64,000 bases of DNA from Azospirillum rugosum (GTDB taxonomy: Bacteria; Pseudomonadota; Alphaproteobacteria; Azospirillales; Azospirillaceae). Of this stretch, positions 17,520 to 26,959 are shown piece by piece. The notes under the pieces are model-generated. The model searched no databases. It was not told where the DNA came from and saw nothing but the letters and a program-made list of their open reading frames with translations. Where the stretch lies: assembly GCF_017876155.1 (NCBI RefSeq), contig NZ_JAGINP010000007.1, positions 124,001-188,000 on the forward strand, read 5' to 3'. Position 1 is the first letter of the stretch, and each line of letters starts with the position of its first letter. The position numbers and the translations under genes were made by a program.

Positions 17520-17843
17520 ATGGTTGATTTTCCTGCTGGGATTGCTCTCGATGGCTGCAAGAACGCGTATTTCTGTTTTCGTCTTGCGCGGGTGACCAGC
17601 GACAGCTGCGAAAGCCGGATGGAAAGACTGACGCTCTTTGCCGTAATGGCGAGGGATTACGACCGGATGGTCAGGCGCCGTGGGAACCTGCTCCAGAAAT
17701 GGCGATCCCGGATCATCGTGTGGAAGATGATGCGCGCCTGCCGGGACGAGGGCGTGGAGATCCTCTGGTCGGACGAGAGCGTGACGCCTGCGGGCGGTGG
17801 CGTGCGCTATGGACTGGCCGGCAAGGCGACCGTGTCATATTGA
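17520..17843 (+). CDS. Orphan protein of unknown function in a low-GC patch
   Basis: 107 residues from ATG 17520, with GAAGGA seven bases upstream. The protein is basic with four cysteines (13, 19, 30, 74). A helical middle reads ERLTLFAVMARDYDRMVRRR, and a C-terminal segment RYGLAGKATVSY looks beta-like. There is no signal peptide or membrane helix. I do not recognise a family. Third-position GC is lower and codon use less biased than in neighbours, especially over the first 60 codons, hinting at acquired DNA. It could also be a relict, but the ribosome site and clean frame favour a real gene. Confidence 0.6.
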   Translation: MVDFPAGIALDGCKNAYFCFRLARVTSDSCESRMERLTLFAVMARDYDRMVRRRGNLLQKWRSRIIVWKMMRACRDEGVEILWSDESVTPAGGGVRYGLAGKATVSY

Positions 17844-17879
17844 GCGCAGCCTGACCGCCCGCTTCTCGCGCCGATACGC

Positions 17880-18404
17880 TCAGCTCACCACGCGCCAGCT
17901 GCCGTCGGCCTGCCGGCAAGCCGTGCCGAAGCCCTGCTGCAGTTGGCCACCGACGGAGATGGTGGTCTGGAACTCCCGGCACAGCTCGCCGTAGGGGCCG
18001 GTGCCGTCGCGGGTCGGGGTGTAGCTGCCCCAGTTGCCGTTCTGCGGGTTGTTCCAGCGGATCGTGCTGCCGGTCGGCGCCGTGTAGGCCTGGCCCGCCG
18101 CCTGCTGGGCGTAGGCCGCGTCGGCGCGGTCGAGCGACTGGCCGGCGGCGTTGCCGATGGCGGCCCCCAGCAGCGTGCCGACGCCGACCGCCACCAGCTT
18201 GCCGGTGCCGCCGCCGAAGCGGGAGCCGGCGAGGCCGCCGACCACGCCGCCCAGCAGCGTCCCGGCGGTCGCCTTGCCGCCGCCGAAGGTGCTCTCGCCA
18301 CCATAGCCGGCCCCATAACCGGCGTTGCCGTAACCGGAGGGGCTGGCGCAGCCGGCCAGCAGGCCCATGGACAACACCACCGCAACCAACGGCTTCGCTT
18401 TCAT
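17880..18404 (-). CDS. Glycine-zipper outer-membrane lipoprotein (17 kDa surface-antigen-like)
   Basis: 174 residues. The lipoprotein signal has lipobox LLAGC with Cys near 19. A Gly/Tyr-rich stretch follows, then a glycine-zipper segment (GTLLGGVVGGLAGSRFGGGT and VGTLLGAAIGNAAG). The C-terminal domain (IRWNNPQNGNWGSYTPTRDG, then CREFQTTISVGGQ) matches RT0821/Lpp0805-type surface proteins. Probably outer-membrane anchored with an envelope-integrity role; precise function unknown. The ATG at 18404 has GGAGAAA upstream. It is divergent from the acyl-CoA synthetase across a 176-base gap. Confidence 0.88.
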   Translation of the reverse strand: MKAKPLVAVVLSMGLLAGCASPSGYGNAGYGAGYGGESTFGGGKATAGTLLGGVVGGLAGSRFGGGTGKLVAVGVGTLLGAAIGNAAGQSLDRADAAYAQQAAGQAYTAPTGSTIRWNNPQNGNWGSYTPTRDGTGPYGELCREFQTTISVGGQLQQGFGTACRQADGSWRVVS

Positions 18405-18580
18405 GACTGGTTTCTCCGGCAGGGTGGCGGCGTCACACCGCCCAGGTTTCGCTTCGTGTGGATGAACATGGCTGCCCCGCGAACTATTCCGTCCGCGTGA
18501 CGGGTTGGGGCGTTACCCCTTATCATGGAAGAAATGGCCGCGCCGAAGGCGGCTGACAAGAACATGTTGGGAGGAGTGCC

Positions 18581-20209
18581 ATGCTGCCGAAGGCGGACAG
18601 CTACGACGCGTTGCGCGACCGTTTCGTATGGGCGGTTCCGGACCGTTACAACATCGGCGTCGACGTGTGCGACAAGTGGGCGCACCGCGATCCGGACCGC
18701 CTCGCCCTGATCCACAAGCGCCGCGACGGCGGGGTGGAGAATTACAGCTTCGCCGACCTGCGCCGCCTGTCGAATCGGCTCGCCAACGCGCTGGCCGCAC
18801 AAGGGGTGGTGCGCGGCGACCGGGTGGGCATCCTGCTGCCCCAGGCGCCGGAAACGGCGGTCACCCACATCGCCGCCTACAAGATGGGCTGCATCGCGGT
18901 GCCGCTGTTCTCCCTGTTCGGGGTGGAGGCGCTGGAATACCGGCTCGGCAACTGCGGGGCGAAGGTGGTCGTGACCGACGCGGTCGGGGCGGCCAAGATC
19001 GCCCAGATCCGCGACCGGCTGCCGGAGTTGCAACTCGTCCTGCGCATTGATGTTGCGGCCGGGGGCGCGGGCGATGGTGAGCAAGACTGGCACAGGCTGG
19101 TCGACGCGGCGCCGGAGGACTTCACGCCGGTCGACACGGCGGCGGACGCCCCGGCGGTGATCATCTACACCTCCGGCACCACCGGGCAGCCGAAGGGGGC
19201 TCTGCACGCGCACCGCGTGCTGCTCGGCCACCTGCCGGGGGTGGAGATCTCCCACGACCTGTTCCCGCAGGACGGCGACCGCATCTGGACGCCGGCCGAC
19301 TGGGCCTGGATCGGCGGGCTGCTCGACGTGCTGCTGCCGGCGCTCCACCATGGCGTGACCGTGGTGTCCCACCGCTTTGAGAAGTTCGACGGGGAGGAGG
19401 CCTTCCGCCTGATCGCCGAGTTCGGCGTGCGCAACGCCTTCCTGCCGCCGACCGCGCTGAAGATGATGCGCGCGGTGAAGGACCCGCAGGCGCGCTGGAG
19501 CTACAGCATGCGCTCCGTCGCCAGCGGCGGCGAGACGCTGGGGGCGGAACTGCTGGACTGGGGCCGCCAGACCTTCGGCGTGACCATCAACGAGTTCTAC
19601 GGCCAGACCGAGTGCAACATGATCGTGTCGTCCTGCGCCGCGGTCATGCCGCCCAAGCCCGGCATCATGGGCCGCCCGGTGCCCGGTCACGACGTCGCGG
19701 TGATCGACGAGTCCGGAAAGCGGCTCGGCCCCGGGCAGCTCGGCCTGATCGCCGTCCACCGGCCGGACCCGGTGATGTTCCTGCAATATTGGAACAACCC
19801 GCAGGCGACGGCCGCCAAGTTCATCGCCGACTGGCTGGTCACCGGCGACCAGGGCGAACTGGACGCGGACGGCTACATCCGCTTCGTCGGGCGGGACGAC
19901 GACGTCATCACCTCGGCCGGCTACCGCATCGGCCCCGGCGAGATCGAGGACTGTCTGATCGGCCATCCCGCCGTCCGCATGGCCGCCGTGGTCGGCGTGC
20001 CCGACCCGCTGCGCACGGAGATCGTGAAGGCCTTCATCGTGCTCCAGGACGGCGTGCGGCCGAGCGACGAACTGGCCGCGGAGATCCAGGCGCATGTGAA
20101 GACCCGTCTCGCCGCCCACGAATACCCGCGCGCCGTGGAGTTCGTGGACAGCCTGCCCATGACCACGACCGGCAAGATCATCCGCCGCGAGCTGCGGTCA
20201 CGCGGCTGA
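18581..20209 (+). CDS. AMP-forming acyl-CoA synthetase
   Basis: 542 residues from ATG 18581 behind GGGAGGAG. ANL-superfamily motifs are in order: YTSGTTGQPKGALH near 195-208 (P-loop), NEFYGQTECNM near 340, TGDQGELDADGYIRFVGRDD near 422-441, and the C-terminal catalytic lysine in TTTGKIIRREL. The start resembles acetyl/medium-chain acyl-CoA synthetases. It activates a carboxylate with ATP and CoA; chain length cannot be fixed. Lying 72 bases before livF on the same strand, it may activate the acid imported by the HAAT transporter (inference). Confidence 0.92.
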   Translation: MLPKADSYDALRDRFVWAVPDRYNIGVDVCDKWAHRDPDRLALIHKRRDGGVENYSFADLRRLSNRLANALAAQGVVRGDRVGILLPQAPETAVTHIAAYKMGCIAVPLFSLFGVEALEYRLGNCGAKVVVTDAVGAAKIAQIRDRLPELQLVLRIDVAAGGAGDGEQDWHRLVDAAPEDFTPVDTAADAPAVIIYTSGTTGQPKGALHAHRVLLGHLPGVEISHDLFPQDGDRIWTPADWAWIGGLLDVLLPALHHGVTVVSHRFEKFDGEEAFRLIAEFGVRNAFLPPTALKMMRAVKDPQARWSYSMRSVASGGETLGAELLDWGRQTFGVTINEFYGQTECNMIVSSCAAVMPPKPGIMGRPVPGHDVAVIDESGKRLGPGQLGLIAVHRPDPVMFLQYWNNPQATAAKFIADWLVTGDQGELDADGYIRFVGRDDDVITSAGYRIGPGEIEDCLIGHPAVRMAAVVGVPDPLRTEIVKAFIVLQDGVRPSDELAAEIQAHVKTRLAAHEYPRAVEFVDSLPMTTTGKIIRRELRSRG

Positions 20210-20281
20210 TCAAAACCCGTTCGGTTCCGGCGGCGCCTGCGCTAAGGTGCCGCTCCTTTCCACCGGCCGCCGTGCGTTCCC

Positions 20282-20986
<705 letters not shown>

Positions 20987-20996
20987 TGTCGGGGAT

Positions 20997-21080
20997 TGTC
21001 GGGTTGCGCTTCGCTTCACCCGACCTACGGTGTTTCCGGGTTGGAACCGTAGGTTGGGTGGAGCACAGCGCAACCCAACA
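20997..21080. repeat. Dispersed palindromic repeat, family C (copy 1)
   Basis: Long imperfect inverted repeat. The left arm starts TGTCGGGTTGCGCTTCGC and runs to CCTACGGT; the right arm starts ACCGTAGGTTGGGTGGAG and ends GCAACCCAACA. Arms are about 35 bases with a 15-base loop. A second copy is at 22892-22966. It lies between converging livF and the GNAT gene, so it may serve as a transcript end. The core CGTAGGTTGGGT is a common proteobacterial intergenic repeat type. Confidence 0.85.
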
Positions 21081-21086
21081 TCCCCA

Positions 21087-21365
21087 CTACCGCCCGAGCA
21101 AATCGTGGTGCTCGCGGTGGCGGTGGACCCAGTTGGCGGCGTAGCTGCAAATCGGGACCACGGTCAGCCCCTCCGCGCGGGCGATCGCCATGACGCCTTC
21201 CATCAGGCGCCCGGCGGCGCCCGTGCCGCGCAGCGACGGCGGCGCCTCGACGTAGGGGATGTAGAGGGTCGACCCGTTGCGCCGGTAGTTGGCGAACACG
21301 GTCAGGCCATTCACATCCAGCTCAAAGCGGCTCTTGGCCGGATTGTCCTTCACGGGTGTGCTCAT
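21087..21365 (-). CDS. GNAT-like N-acetyltransferase (YjdJ/NATD1 type)
   Basis: 92 residues from ATG 21365, with GGAAAGA upstream; a longer frame to 21437 has no better start. The short acetyltransferase fold is recognisable: RFELDVNGLTVFANYRRNGS (strands), YIPYVEAPPSLRGTGAAGRL (acetyl-CoA loop, R-G-x-G-x-A/G), then VVPICSYAANWVHRH near the end. Small YjdJ-like members have unknown substrates. It converges on livF with a palindromic repeat between them. Confidence 0.85.
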   Translation of the reverse strand: MSTPVKDNPAKSRFELDVNGLTVFANYRRNGSTLYIPYVEAPPSLRGTGAAGRLMEGVMAIARAEGLTVVPICSYAANWVHRHREHHDLLGR

Positions 21366-21397
21366 GGTCTTTCCAACAGGCGAGGGGCGCGGAAGGT

Positions 21398-22018
21398 TCA
21401 CGAGCCGGGCGCCCGCGGCGCGCTCCAGCCGCGCCAAACGCTGACGACCCGCAGCAGGAAGCCGGCCAGCGCTGCGGCGATGGCGACCGGCGTGCGCGGC
21501 AGGCCCAGCTCCGCGCCGGCGATGACGATCACGGCGGCGAGCAGGGCGGCCATGGCGTAGATCTCCTCCCGCAGGACGCGCGGCACCTCCGCCACCAGCA
21601 CGTCGCGCACCACGCCGCCGCCGCAGGCGGTCAGCACCCCCAGCAGGACCGCCGGCACCGGCGTCAGCCCATAGGTCAGCGCCTTGCCGCAGCCAGCCAC
21701 GGCGAAGAGGCCCAGCCCCGCCGCGTCCAGCACCATCACCGGTTTGACCAGGCGGTTGATCTGCGGGTGGAAGAAGAAGGCGACCAAGCCCGACAGCAGC
21801 GCCGCGATCAGGTAGCGGTCGTCACGCAGCGACGCCGGCGGGACGGCGCCGATCATCAGGTCGCGCAGCAGGCCGCCGGCCAGCGCGGTCACGATGGACA
21901 GGACGATCACGCCGAAAATGTCCAGCTGGCGCCGCACCGCCACCGTTCCCCCCGTCAGGCCGAAGATGAAGACGCCCGTCAGGTCCATGGCGAGCAGGAG
22001 GGGGGAGATGTCGGTCAT
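21398..22018 (-). CDS. TRIC/UPF0126-type membrane channel protein
   Basis: 206 residues from ATG 22018; in-frame ATGs further up add a non-hydrophobic leader and lack a better ribosome site. About seven helices in two pseudo-repeats, each with a glycine-rich block: LTALAGGLLRDLMIGAVPPA and LTACGGGVVRDVLVAEVPRV. The GGLLRD and GGVVRD motifs are the signature of the family, whose studied bacterial members are trimeric cation (potassium) channels. It lies in the inner membrane and is followed 32 bases later by the GNAT gene on the same strand. Confidence 0.92.
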   Translation of the reverse strand: MTDISPLLLAMDLTGVFIFGLTGGTVAVRRQLDIFGVIVLSIVTALAGGLLRDLMIGAVPPASLRDDRYLIAALLSGLVAFFFHPQINRLVKPVMVLDAAGLGLFAVAGCGKALTYGLTPVPAVLLGVLTACGGGVVRDVLVAEVPRVLREEIYAMAALLAAVIVIAGAELGLPRTPVAIAAALAGFLLRVVSVWRGWSAPRAPGS

Positions 22019-22188
22019 GATCCGGGGCGGAATGGCGGGTGGCGTCGGAGCGCCATCATAGGCATTTGTTGCGGAAATTGGAACAGACATGCCGCGCCAG
22101 CGGTGATTGTTGTTTGGTCCCGACAGGAGCACATTGGACTTCAGAAACGAGGGCGCAGTGCCCTGCACGGTTACCAAGGAGGACGGAC

Positions 22189-22887
22189 ATGATCACGGTT
22201 CGCAATCGCGACGAACGGGGTGCGGTCAACATCGGCTGGCTGAACAGCAAGCACACCTTCTCGTTCGGGCATTACTTCGACCCGGCGAACATGGGGTTCC
22301 GTGCGCTGCGGGTCATCAACGAGGACCGCGTGATCCCCGGCGCCGGCTTCCCGACGCACGGCCACGCCGACATGGAGATCATCTCCTACGTCCTGGACGG
22401 CGCGCTGGAGCATAAGGACACGCTGGGCACCAGCTCGGTCATCCGGCCGGGCGAAGTGCAGCGGATGAGCGCCGGCTCCGGCATCCGCCACAGCGAGTAC
22501 AACGCCTCCAAGAAGGACCCGGTGCACTTCCTGCAGATCTGGATCCTGCCGGGCGAGGAGGGCATGAAGCCCGGCTATGAGCAGAAGGCCTTCCCGGCCG
22601 AGGAGAAGCAGGGCCGCCTGCGCCTCGTCGGCTCCCAGGATGGGCGCGACGGCAGCGTGACGATCCACCAGGACGTGGACCTCTACGCCACGCTGCTGAA
22701 GGACGGCGACGAGGTGACGCATGAGCTGCGCGCCGGCCGCTACGCCTGGGTCCAGGTCGCCCGCGGTCAGGTGAGCCTGAACGGCCAGCTGCTGAAGGAA
22801 GGCGACGGCGCCGCGGTCCGCGACGAGAGCGCGCTGACCCTGGTGGGCCAGACCGACGCCGAGGTGCTGGTGTTCGATCTCGCCTAG
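22189..22887 (+). CDS. Pirin family protein
   Basis: 232 residues from ATG 22189 with a strong AAGGAGGA site. The bicupin is of pirin type: FGHYFDPANMGFRALRVIN, the metal site FPTHGHADMEIISYVLDG (HxH), and SAGSGIRHSEYNAS supplying the second His and Glu ligands. YhhW-like bacterial pirins have quercetinase activity in vitro; the in vivo role is unclear. It is divergent from the TRIC gene and followed within five bases by a palindromic repeat. Confidence 0.93.
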   Translation: MITVRNRDERGAVNIGWLNSKHTFSFGHYFDPANMGFRALRVINEDRVIPGAGFPTHGHADMEIISYVLDGALEHKDTLGTSSVIRPGEVQRMSAGSGIRHSEYNASKKDPVHFLQIWILPGEEGMKPGYEQKAFPAEEKQGRLRLVGSQDGRDGSVTIHQDVDLYATLLKDGDEVTHELRAGRYAWVQVARGQVSLNGQLLKEGDGAAVRDESALTLVGQTDAEVLVFDLA

Positions 22888-22891
22888 CACC

Positions 22892-22966
22892 TGTTGGGTT
22901 CCGCTTCGCTGCACCCAACCTACAATGGAACCGTAGGTTGGGTGCAGGCGCAGCCGGAACCCAACA
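22892..22966. repeat. Dispersed palindromic repeat, family C (copy 2)
   Basis: Left arm TGTTGGGTTCCGCTTCGC to CCAACCTACAATGG; right arm CCGTAGGTTGGGTGCAGG to GGAACCCAACA. It has the same arm core and layout as the copy at 20997-21080. It again lies between converging genes (pirin and the gene at 22976), suggesting a role as a transcript end or simply tolerance at such sites. Confidence 0.85.
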
Positions 22967-22975
22967 CCCGGCGCC

Positions 22976-23527
22976 TCACTCCGCCGCCAGCCGGATCCCC
23001 ATGCGCCGGGCCTCCAGCATGAAGGCGCGGGTCATCTGCACGAGGTCCGTGCGCCAGTAGAGCTGCTCCAGCGGGTTGTCGAGGAAATCCTCCGGCAGCA
23101 TGGCGTAGCAGTAGGTCTCGACCGTCCGGCGGTCGGCCTGCCACGGGTCGGTGCCGTCACGCCAGCCGATCATCCAGCCGGCGTGGCCGGCGCCGATGGA
23201 CCAGCGTTCGAAATGCGGGGCGATGGTGCTGCTGCCCACGGGGTCCGCCACCGGCACCTGGTAGATCGCGACGAAGCGCCGCACGTTCAGCTGCAGGCGC
23301 ATTAGCAGCGATTCGTTGTAGGCGTCCACGCGGTAGATGCAGTCGGACGCCCCTTCCACATGGCTGAAGCTGACCGCCGCCCGCCGGGCGCGCTCCATGG
23401 TCAGGCCGCTCGGCGTGTCGGCGAGCGGCGGCGCCTCGTAATCCACCGCGCGCAAGGCCTCCACCATATCCTGGGTGAGGAACAGGCGGACGCGCTGTTG
23501 GGCTTCCTCAATGGTCAGGCGGGTCAT
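22976..23527 (-). CDS. Conserved-looking protein of unknown function
   Basis: 183 residues, mixed alpha/beta, with no signal peptide, membrane helix or cysteine cluster. It starts MTRLTIEEAQQRVRLFLTQD, then has a strand-rich middle (SDCIYRVDAYNESLLMRLQL, VRRFVAIYQVPVADP), a tryptophan-rich segment (WSIGAGHAGWMIGWRDGTDP) and a helical end (LVQMTRAFMLEARRMGIRL). I do not recognise the family. The clean frame, ATG with AGGA upstream and normal codon use support a real gene. No operon partners; it is divergent from the copper operon. Confidence 0.75.
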   Translation of the reverse strand: MTRLTIEEAQQRVRLFLTQDMVEALRAVDYEAPPLADTPSGLTMERARRAAVSFSHVEGASDCIYRVDAYNESLLMRLQLNVRRFVAIYQVPVADPVGSSTIAPHFERWSIGAGHAGWMIGWRDGTDPWQADRRTVETYCYAMLPEDFLDNPLEQLYWRTDLVQMTRAFMLEARRMGIRLAAE

Positions 23528-23616
23528 CGCTGGGGCAAGTCCTGCTGTGCGTTGGATCGGCTGTGCCCCAGCACAACAGCGCGGGTGCCGGTTTGTTCAG
23601 GCGGCGAAAAAACCCC

Positions 23617-23647
23617 TTGACCTTCCAATCGCTGGAAGGCGCAGGTT
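23617..23647 (+). promoter_or_regulatory. CueR-type operator/promoter of the copper operon
   Basis: A TTGACC -35 box (23617-23622) overlaps the dyad CCTTCC-N7-GGAAGG (23621-23626 and 23634-23639). The E. coli copA promoter has the same layout, with CCTTCC-N7-GGAAGG between an overlong-spaced -35 and -10. Here the -10 must start about 19-20 bases on, near CAGGTT, and is weak, as MerR-family activation requires. It lies 41 bases before copZ, and its regulator cueR is the third gene of the operon. Confidence 0.9.
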
Positions 23648-23679
23648 GTCCCCATCATCATCGATGGAGGATCACGGTC

Positions 23680-23886
23680 ATGCTGTCGTTCAAGGTTCCG
23701 GACATGAGCTGCGGCGGTTGCGCCGCGTCGGTGCGCAAGGCGCTGGGCACGGTCGAGGGCGTGCAGGAAGTCGAGGTGGACCTCGCCACCAAGGACGTCC
23801 GCGTCGCCGGGTCGGCCAAGCCGGACGCGGTGCGCGCGGCCATCCAGAAGGCGGGGTTTGAGGTCGAGGGGCTTCCCGCCACCTGA
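23680..23886 (+). CDS. copZ: Copper chaperone CopZ-like (HMA domain)
   Basis: 68 residues, a single heavy-metal-associated domain with the metal loop [14 protein letters not shown] (CxxC at 11 and 14). It starts at ATG 23680 with GGAGGA upstream. It probably carries Cu(I) in the cytoplasm to CopA, encoded 44 bases downstream. CueR-type operator directly upstream. The metal loop MSCGGC differs from the more usual MTCxxC but keeps both cysteines. Confidence 0.93.
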   Translation: MLSFKVPDMSCGGCAASVRKALGTVEGVQEVEVDLATKDVRVAGSAKPDAVRAAIQKAGFEVEGLPAT

Positions 23887-23930
23887 TCCCGCCTCCCGAC
23901 CGATCCATTCGCCTTTCAGGAAGGACGATC

Positions 23931-26381
23931 ATGTCCACCGCCGCTGTTCACACCGACTCCACCCACGACGGTACAACCCATGATGGGGCCACGCTGGACA
24001 TCGGCGTGGCGGGGTTGACCTGCGCCTCCTGTGTCGGGCGGGTGGAGAAGGCGCTGAAGCGCGTGCCCGGAGTCGCGGACGTCGCGGTGAACCTGGCGAC
24101 GGAGCGGGCGCGGGTCACCTTCGCCGACCAGCCTGACGTGAAGGCCGTGGCCGAGGCCATCGAAGCCGCCGGCTACGAGCCGCAGAAGGCGGAGTTCGAC
24201 CTGACGGTCGGCGGCATGACCTGCGCCTCCTGCGTCGGGCGGGTGGAAAAGGCGCTGAAGCGCGTACCGGGCGTGGAGAGCGCGTCGGTCAACCTCGCCA
24301 CCGAGCGCGCCCACGTCACGGCCTACGCCGGGACGGTGGACGCCGCACGGCTGGCCGAAGCGGTCGAGGCGACCGGCTTCACCGCCGCCCCGGTAACCGA
24401 GGAGGCCGCGGCGACGGAGGAGGACCAGGCCCAGGACCGCAGCCGGCGGGAGCTTCACCACCTGCTGATCGCGGCGGCCCTGTCGGCGCCGCTGGTCGTC
24501 GGCATGGTGGGGGACCTGCTCGGGTTCAACTTGATGCTGCCCGCCTGGGCGCAGGCGCTGCTGGCCACGCCGGTTCAGTTCTGGTTGGGAGGACGCTTCT
24601 ACCGCGCCGGCTGGAAGGCGGTGCGCGCCGGTGCCGGCAACATGGACCTGCTGGTGGCGCTGGGCACCTCGGCCGCCTGGGGCCTCAGCGTCTATCTGAT
24701 GCTCACCGCGCACGCGGGGCACCAGCCGCATCTGTATTTCGAAGGCTCGGCGGTGCTGATCACCTTCGTGCTGCTGGGCAAGTGGCTGGAGTCGCGGGCC
24801 AAGGGGCAGACGGCGGCGGCCATCCGCGCGCTGATGAAGCTGCGCCCCGACACCGCGCGGGTGCGCCGCGGCGGCACTGAGACGGAACTGCCGATCGGGC
24901 AGGTGCGCGTCGGCGACGTCGTCGTGGTCCGCCCCGGCGAGCGCATCCCGGTGGACGGCCGGGTTGCGGAGGGCACGGGCAGCGTCGACGAATCCATGCT
25001 GACCGGCGAGAGCCTGCCGGTGGAGAAGGGTCCGGAGGCGCGCGTCACCGGCGGGTCGATCAACCTGGACGGCCTGCTGGTCGTGGAGACGGTGGCCGTC
25101 GGCGCGGAGACGATGCTCGCCAAGATCGTCCGCATGGTAGAGGGCGCGCAGGCGTCCAAGGCGCCGATCCAGCGGCTGGTCGACAAGGTCAGCGCCGTCT
25201 TCGTGCCCGTCGTTCTGGTCATCGCGGCGGTGACCCTGGTCGCCTGGTGGGCGACCACCGGCGATGCGGAGGCCGCCATCGTCACGGCCGTGTCGGTCCT
25301 GGTCATCGCCTGCCCCTGCGCGCTTGGCCTCGCCACGCCGACCGCCATCATGGTGGGAACGGGGGCCGCCGCCCGGCACGGCATCCTCATCAAAGACGCG
25401 GAGGCGCTGGAACACGCCCACGCCATAACCGCGGTCGCCTTCGACAAGACCGGCACCCTGACGGAGGGCAAGCCGCGCGTCACCGACCTCGTCCCCGCGG
25501 CCGGGCTGGCGGAGGCGGAGCTGCTGCGGCTGGCCGCGGCGCTCCAGGCCGGCAGCGAGCATCCGCTGGCCCGCGCCGTCCGCGACCGTGCGGCGGGGCA
25601 GGGCGCAACGACCAGCGTTACGGCCAGCGCGGCGGACGGTTTCAAGGCGCTGGCCGGGCGCGGGGTGTCGGGAACGGTGGACGGGCGCGCGGTGCTGCTG
25701 GGCAGCCGGCGCCTGATGGCGGAGAGCGGGCTGGCCGACCCGGCACTGGAGGCGCGTGCCGCGGAACTGGAGTCCACCGGCCATACCCTGTCCTGGCTGG
25801 CGGAGACGGCGCCGGGGCGCCGCGTGCTGGGGCTCGTCGCCTTCGGCGACACGGTGAAGGAAAGCGCGCGGGCCGCCGTCCGGTCGCTGAAGGCGCAGGG
25901 CGTGGAGCCGGTGATGGTCACCGGCGACGGCAAGGGAGCGGCCCAGGCGGTCGCCCGCGACCTGGGCATCGACCGGGTGTTCGCCGAGGTCCTGCCCGCC
26001 GACAAGGCGGGGGTCGTGGCGACCCTGAAGCGCGAGGGGAAGGTGGTCGGCATGGTCGGGGACGGCATCAACGACGCCCCGGCGCTGGCGGCGGCCGACG
26101 TCGGCATCGCCATGGCGACCGGCACGGACGTCGCCATGCACACCGCCGGCGTGACGCTGATGCGCGGCGACCCGGCGCTGGTCGCCGGGGCCATCGATGT
26201 GTCGCGGCGCACCTACGCCAAGATCCGCCAGGGCCTGTTCTGGGCCTTCGCCTACAACGTGGTGGGCATCCCGCTGGCAGCACTCGGCTACCTCAGCCCG
26301 GTGCTGGCCGGGGCGGCGATGGCGCTGAGTTCGGTCAGCGTGGTGACCAACGCCCTCACCCTGCGGAGCTGGAAGCCATGA
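23931..26381 (+). CDS. copA: Cu(I)-exporting P1B-type ATPase CopA
   Basis: 816 residues. Two N-terminal HMA domains carry CxxC at 31/34 (GLTCASC) and 98/101 (GMTCASC). The membrane metal motif is CPC at 461-463 ([11 protein letters not shown]), phosphorylation site DKTGT with Asp505, the P1B HP motif in SEHPLARAV, and hinge [11 protein letters not shown] and the motif set give Cu(I)/Ag(I) specificity. It exports copper from the cytoplasm and may also supply oxidase assembly. ATG 23931 has AGGAAGGA. Its stop overlaps the cueR start. The two HMA domains are nearly identical around the metal site. Confidence 0.97.
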   Translation: MSTAAVHTDSTHDGTTHDGATLDIGVAGLTCASCVGRVEKALKRVPGVADVAVNLATERARVTFADQPDVKAVAEAIEAAGYEPQKAEFDLTVGGMTCASCVGRVEKALKRVPGVESASVNLATERAHVTAYAGTVDAARLAEAVEATGFTAAPVTEEAAATEEDQAQDRSRRELHHLLIAAALSAPLVVGMVGDLLGFNLMLPAWAQALLATPVQFWLGGRFYRAGWKAVRAGAGNMDLLVALGTSAAWGLSVYLMLTAHAGHQPHLYFEGSAVLITFVLLGKWLESRAKGQTAAAIRALMKLRPDTARVRRGGTETELPIGQVRVGDVVVVRPGERIPVDGRVAEGTGSVDESMLTGESLPVEKGPEARVTGGSINLDGLLVVETVAVGAETMLAKIVRMVEGAQASKAPIQRLVDKVSAVFVPVVLVIAAVTLVAWWATTGDAEAAIVTAVSVLVIACPCALGLATPTAIMVGTGAAARHGILIKDAEALEHAHAITAVAFDKTGTLTEGKPRVTDLVPAAGLAEAELLRLAAALQAGSEHPLARAVRDRAAGQGATTSVTASAADGFKALAGRGVSGTVDGRAVLLGSRRLMAESGLADPALEARAAELESTGHTLSWLAETAPGRRVLGLVAFGDTVKESARAAVRSLKAQGVEPVMVTGDGKGAAQAVARDLGIDRVFAEVLPADKAGVVATLKREGKVVGMVGDGINDAPALAAADVGIAMATGTDVAMHTAGVTLMRGDPALVAGAIDVSRRTYAKIRQGLFWAFAYNVVGIPLAALGYLSPVLAGAAMALSSVSVVTNALTLRSWKP

Positions 26382-26821
26382 ACATTGGTGAAGCGTCCAA
26401 GGCGTCCGGAGTCGGGGCCAAGCTGATCCGCTACTACGAGTCGATCGGCCTGATTCCGGAGGCGGGACGCACCGCCGCCGGCTATCGGGTGTACAGCGGC
26501 AACGACGTGAACGTCCTGCGATTCATCAAGCGGGCGCGTACGCTGGGCTTCAGCATCGAGCGGATCCAGCGGCTGGTCGGACTGTGGCAGGATCGCAACC
26601 GTCCCAGTGCCGAAGTGAAACGGGTGGCGCTGGACCACGTGGCGGAGCTGGAGGCGAAGATCGCCGAATTGCGCGCAATGAGCGATACGCTGAAGGAGCT
26701 GGCGAACGCCTGCCATGGCGACGACCGGCCGGATTGTCCGATTCTCCGGGATCTTGCACATGAGGACGGTGGCGCGCACGCCCACCACAATGGCTGCCAC
26801 AAGGCAACCCAAGGTCCATGA
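26378..26821 (+). CDS. cueR: MerR-family copper regulator CueR
   Basis: 147 residues from ATG 26378 overlapping the copA stop (ATGA). The winged-helix DNA-binding domain reads [20 protein letters not shown], then a long dimer helix. The metal loop [10 protein letters not shown] puts cysteines at 112 and 120, the same positions as in E. coli CueR, with eight-residue spacing. The tail is His-rich ([14 protein letters not shown]). It should bind the dyad at 23617 and activate copZ-copA-cueR when Cu(I) is bound, a self-regulating operon. Confidence 0.95.
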   Translation: MNIGEASKASGVGAKLIRYYESIGLIPEAGRTAAGYRVYSGNDVNVLRFIKRARTLGFSIERIQRLVGLWQDRNRPSAEVKRVALDHVAELEAKIAELRAMSDTLKELANACHGDDRPDCPILRDLAHEDGGAHAHHNGCHKATQGP

Positions 26822-26959
26822 ACCCGTACGTCTTCGATTAGTGCAATTCAGCCACACGTATGGTTGATTGGCGCGCGTACGCAACGGTATGTTACTTCCA
26901 ACCTTCACGCGACGCGCGGCACCACGGTACCTCGGTGCTTTCGCAAACCGGGAACTTGG

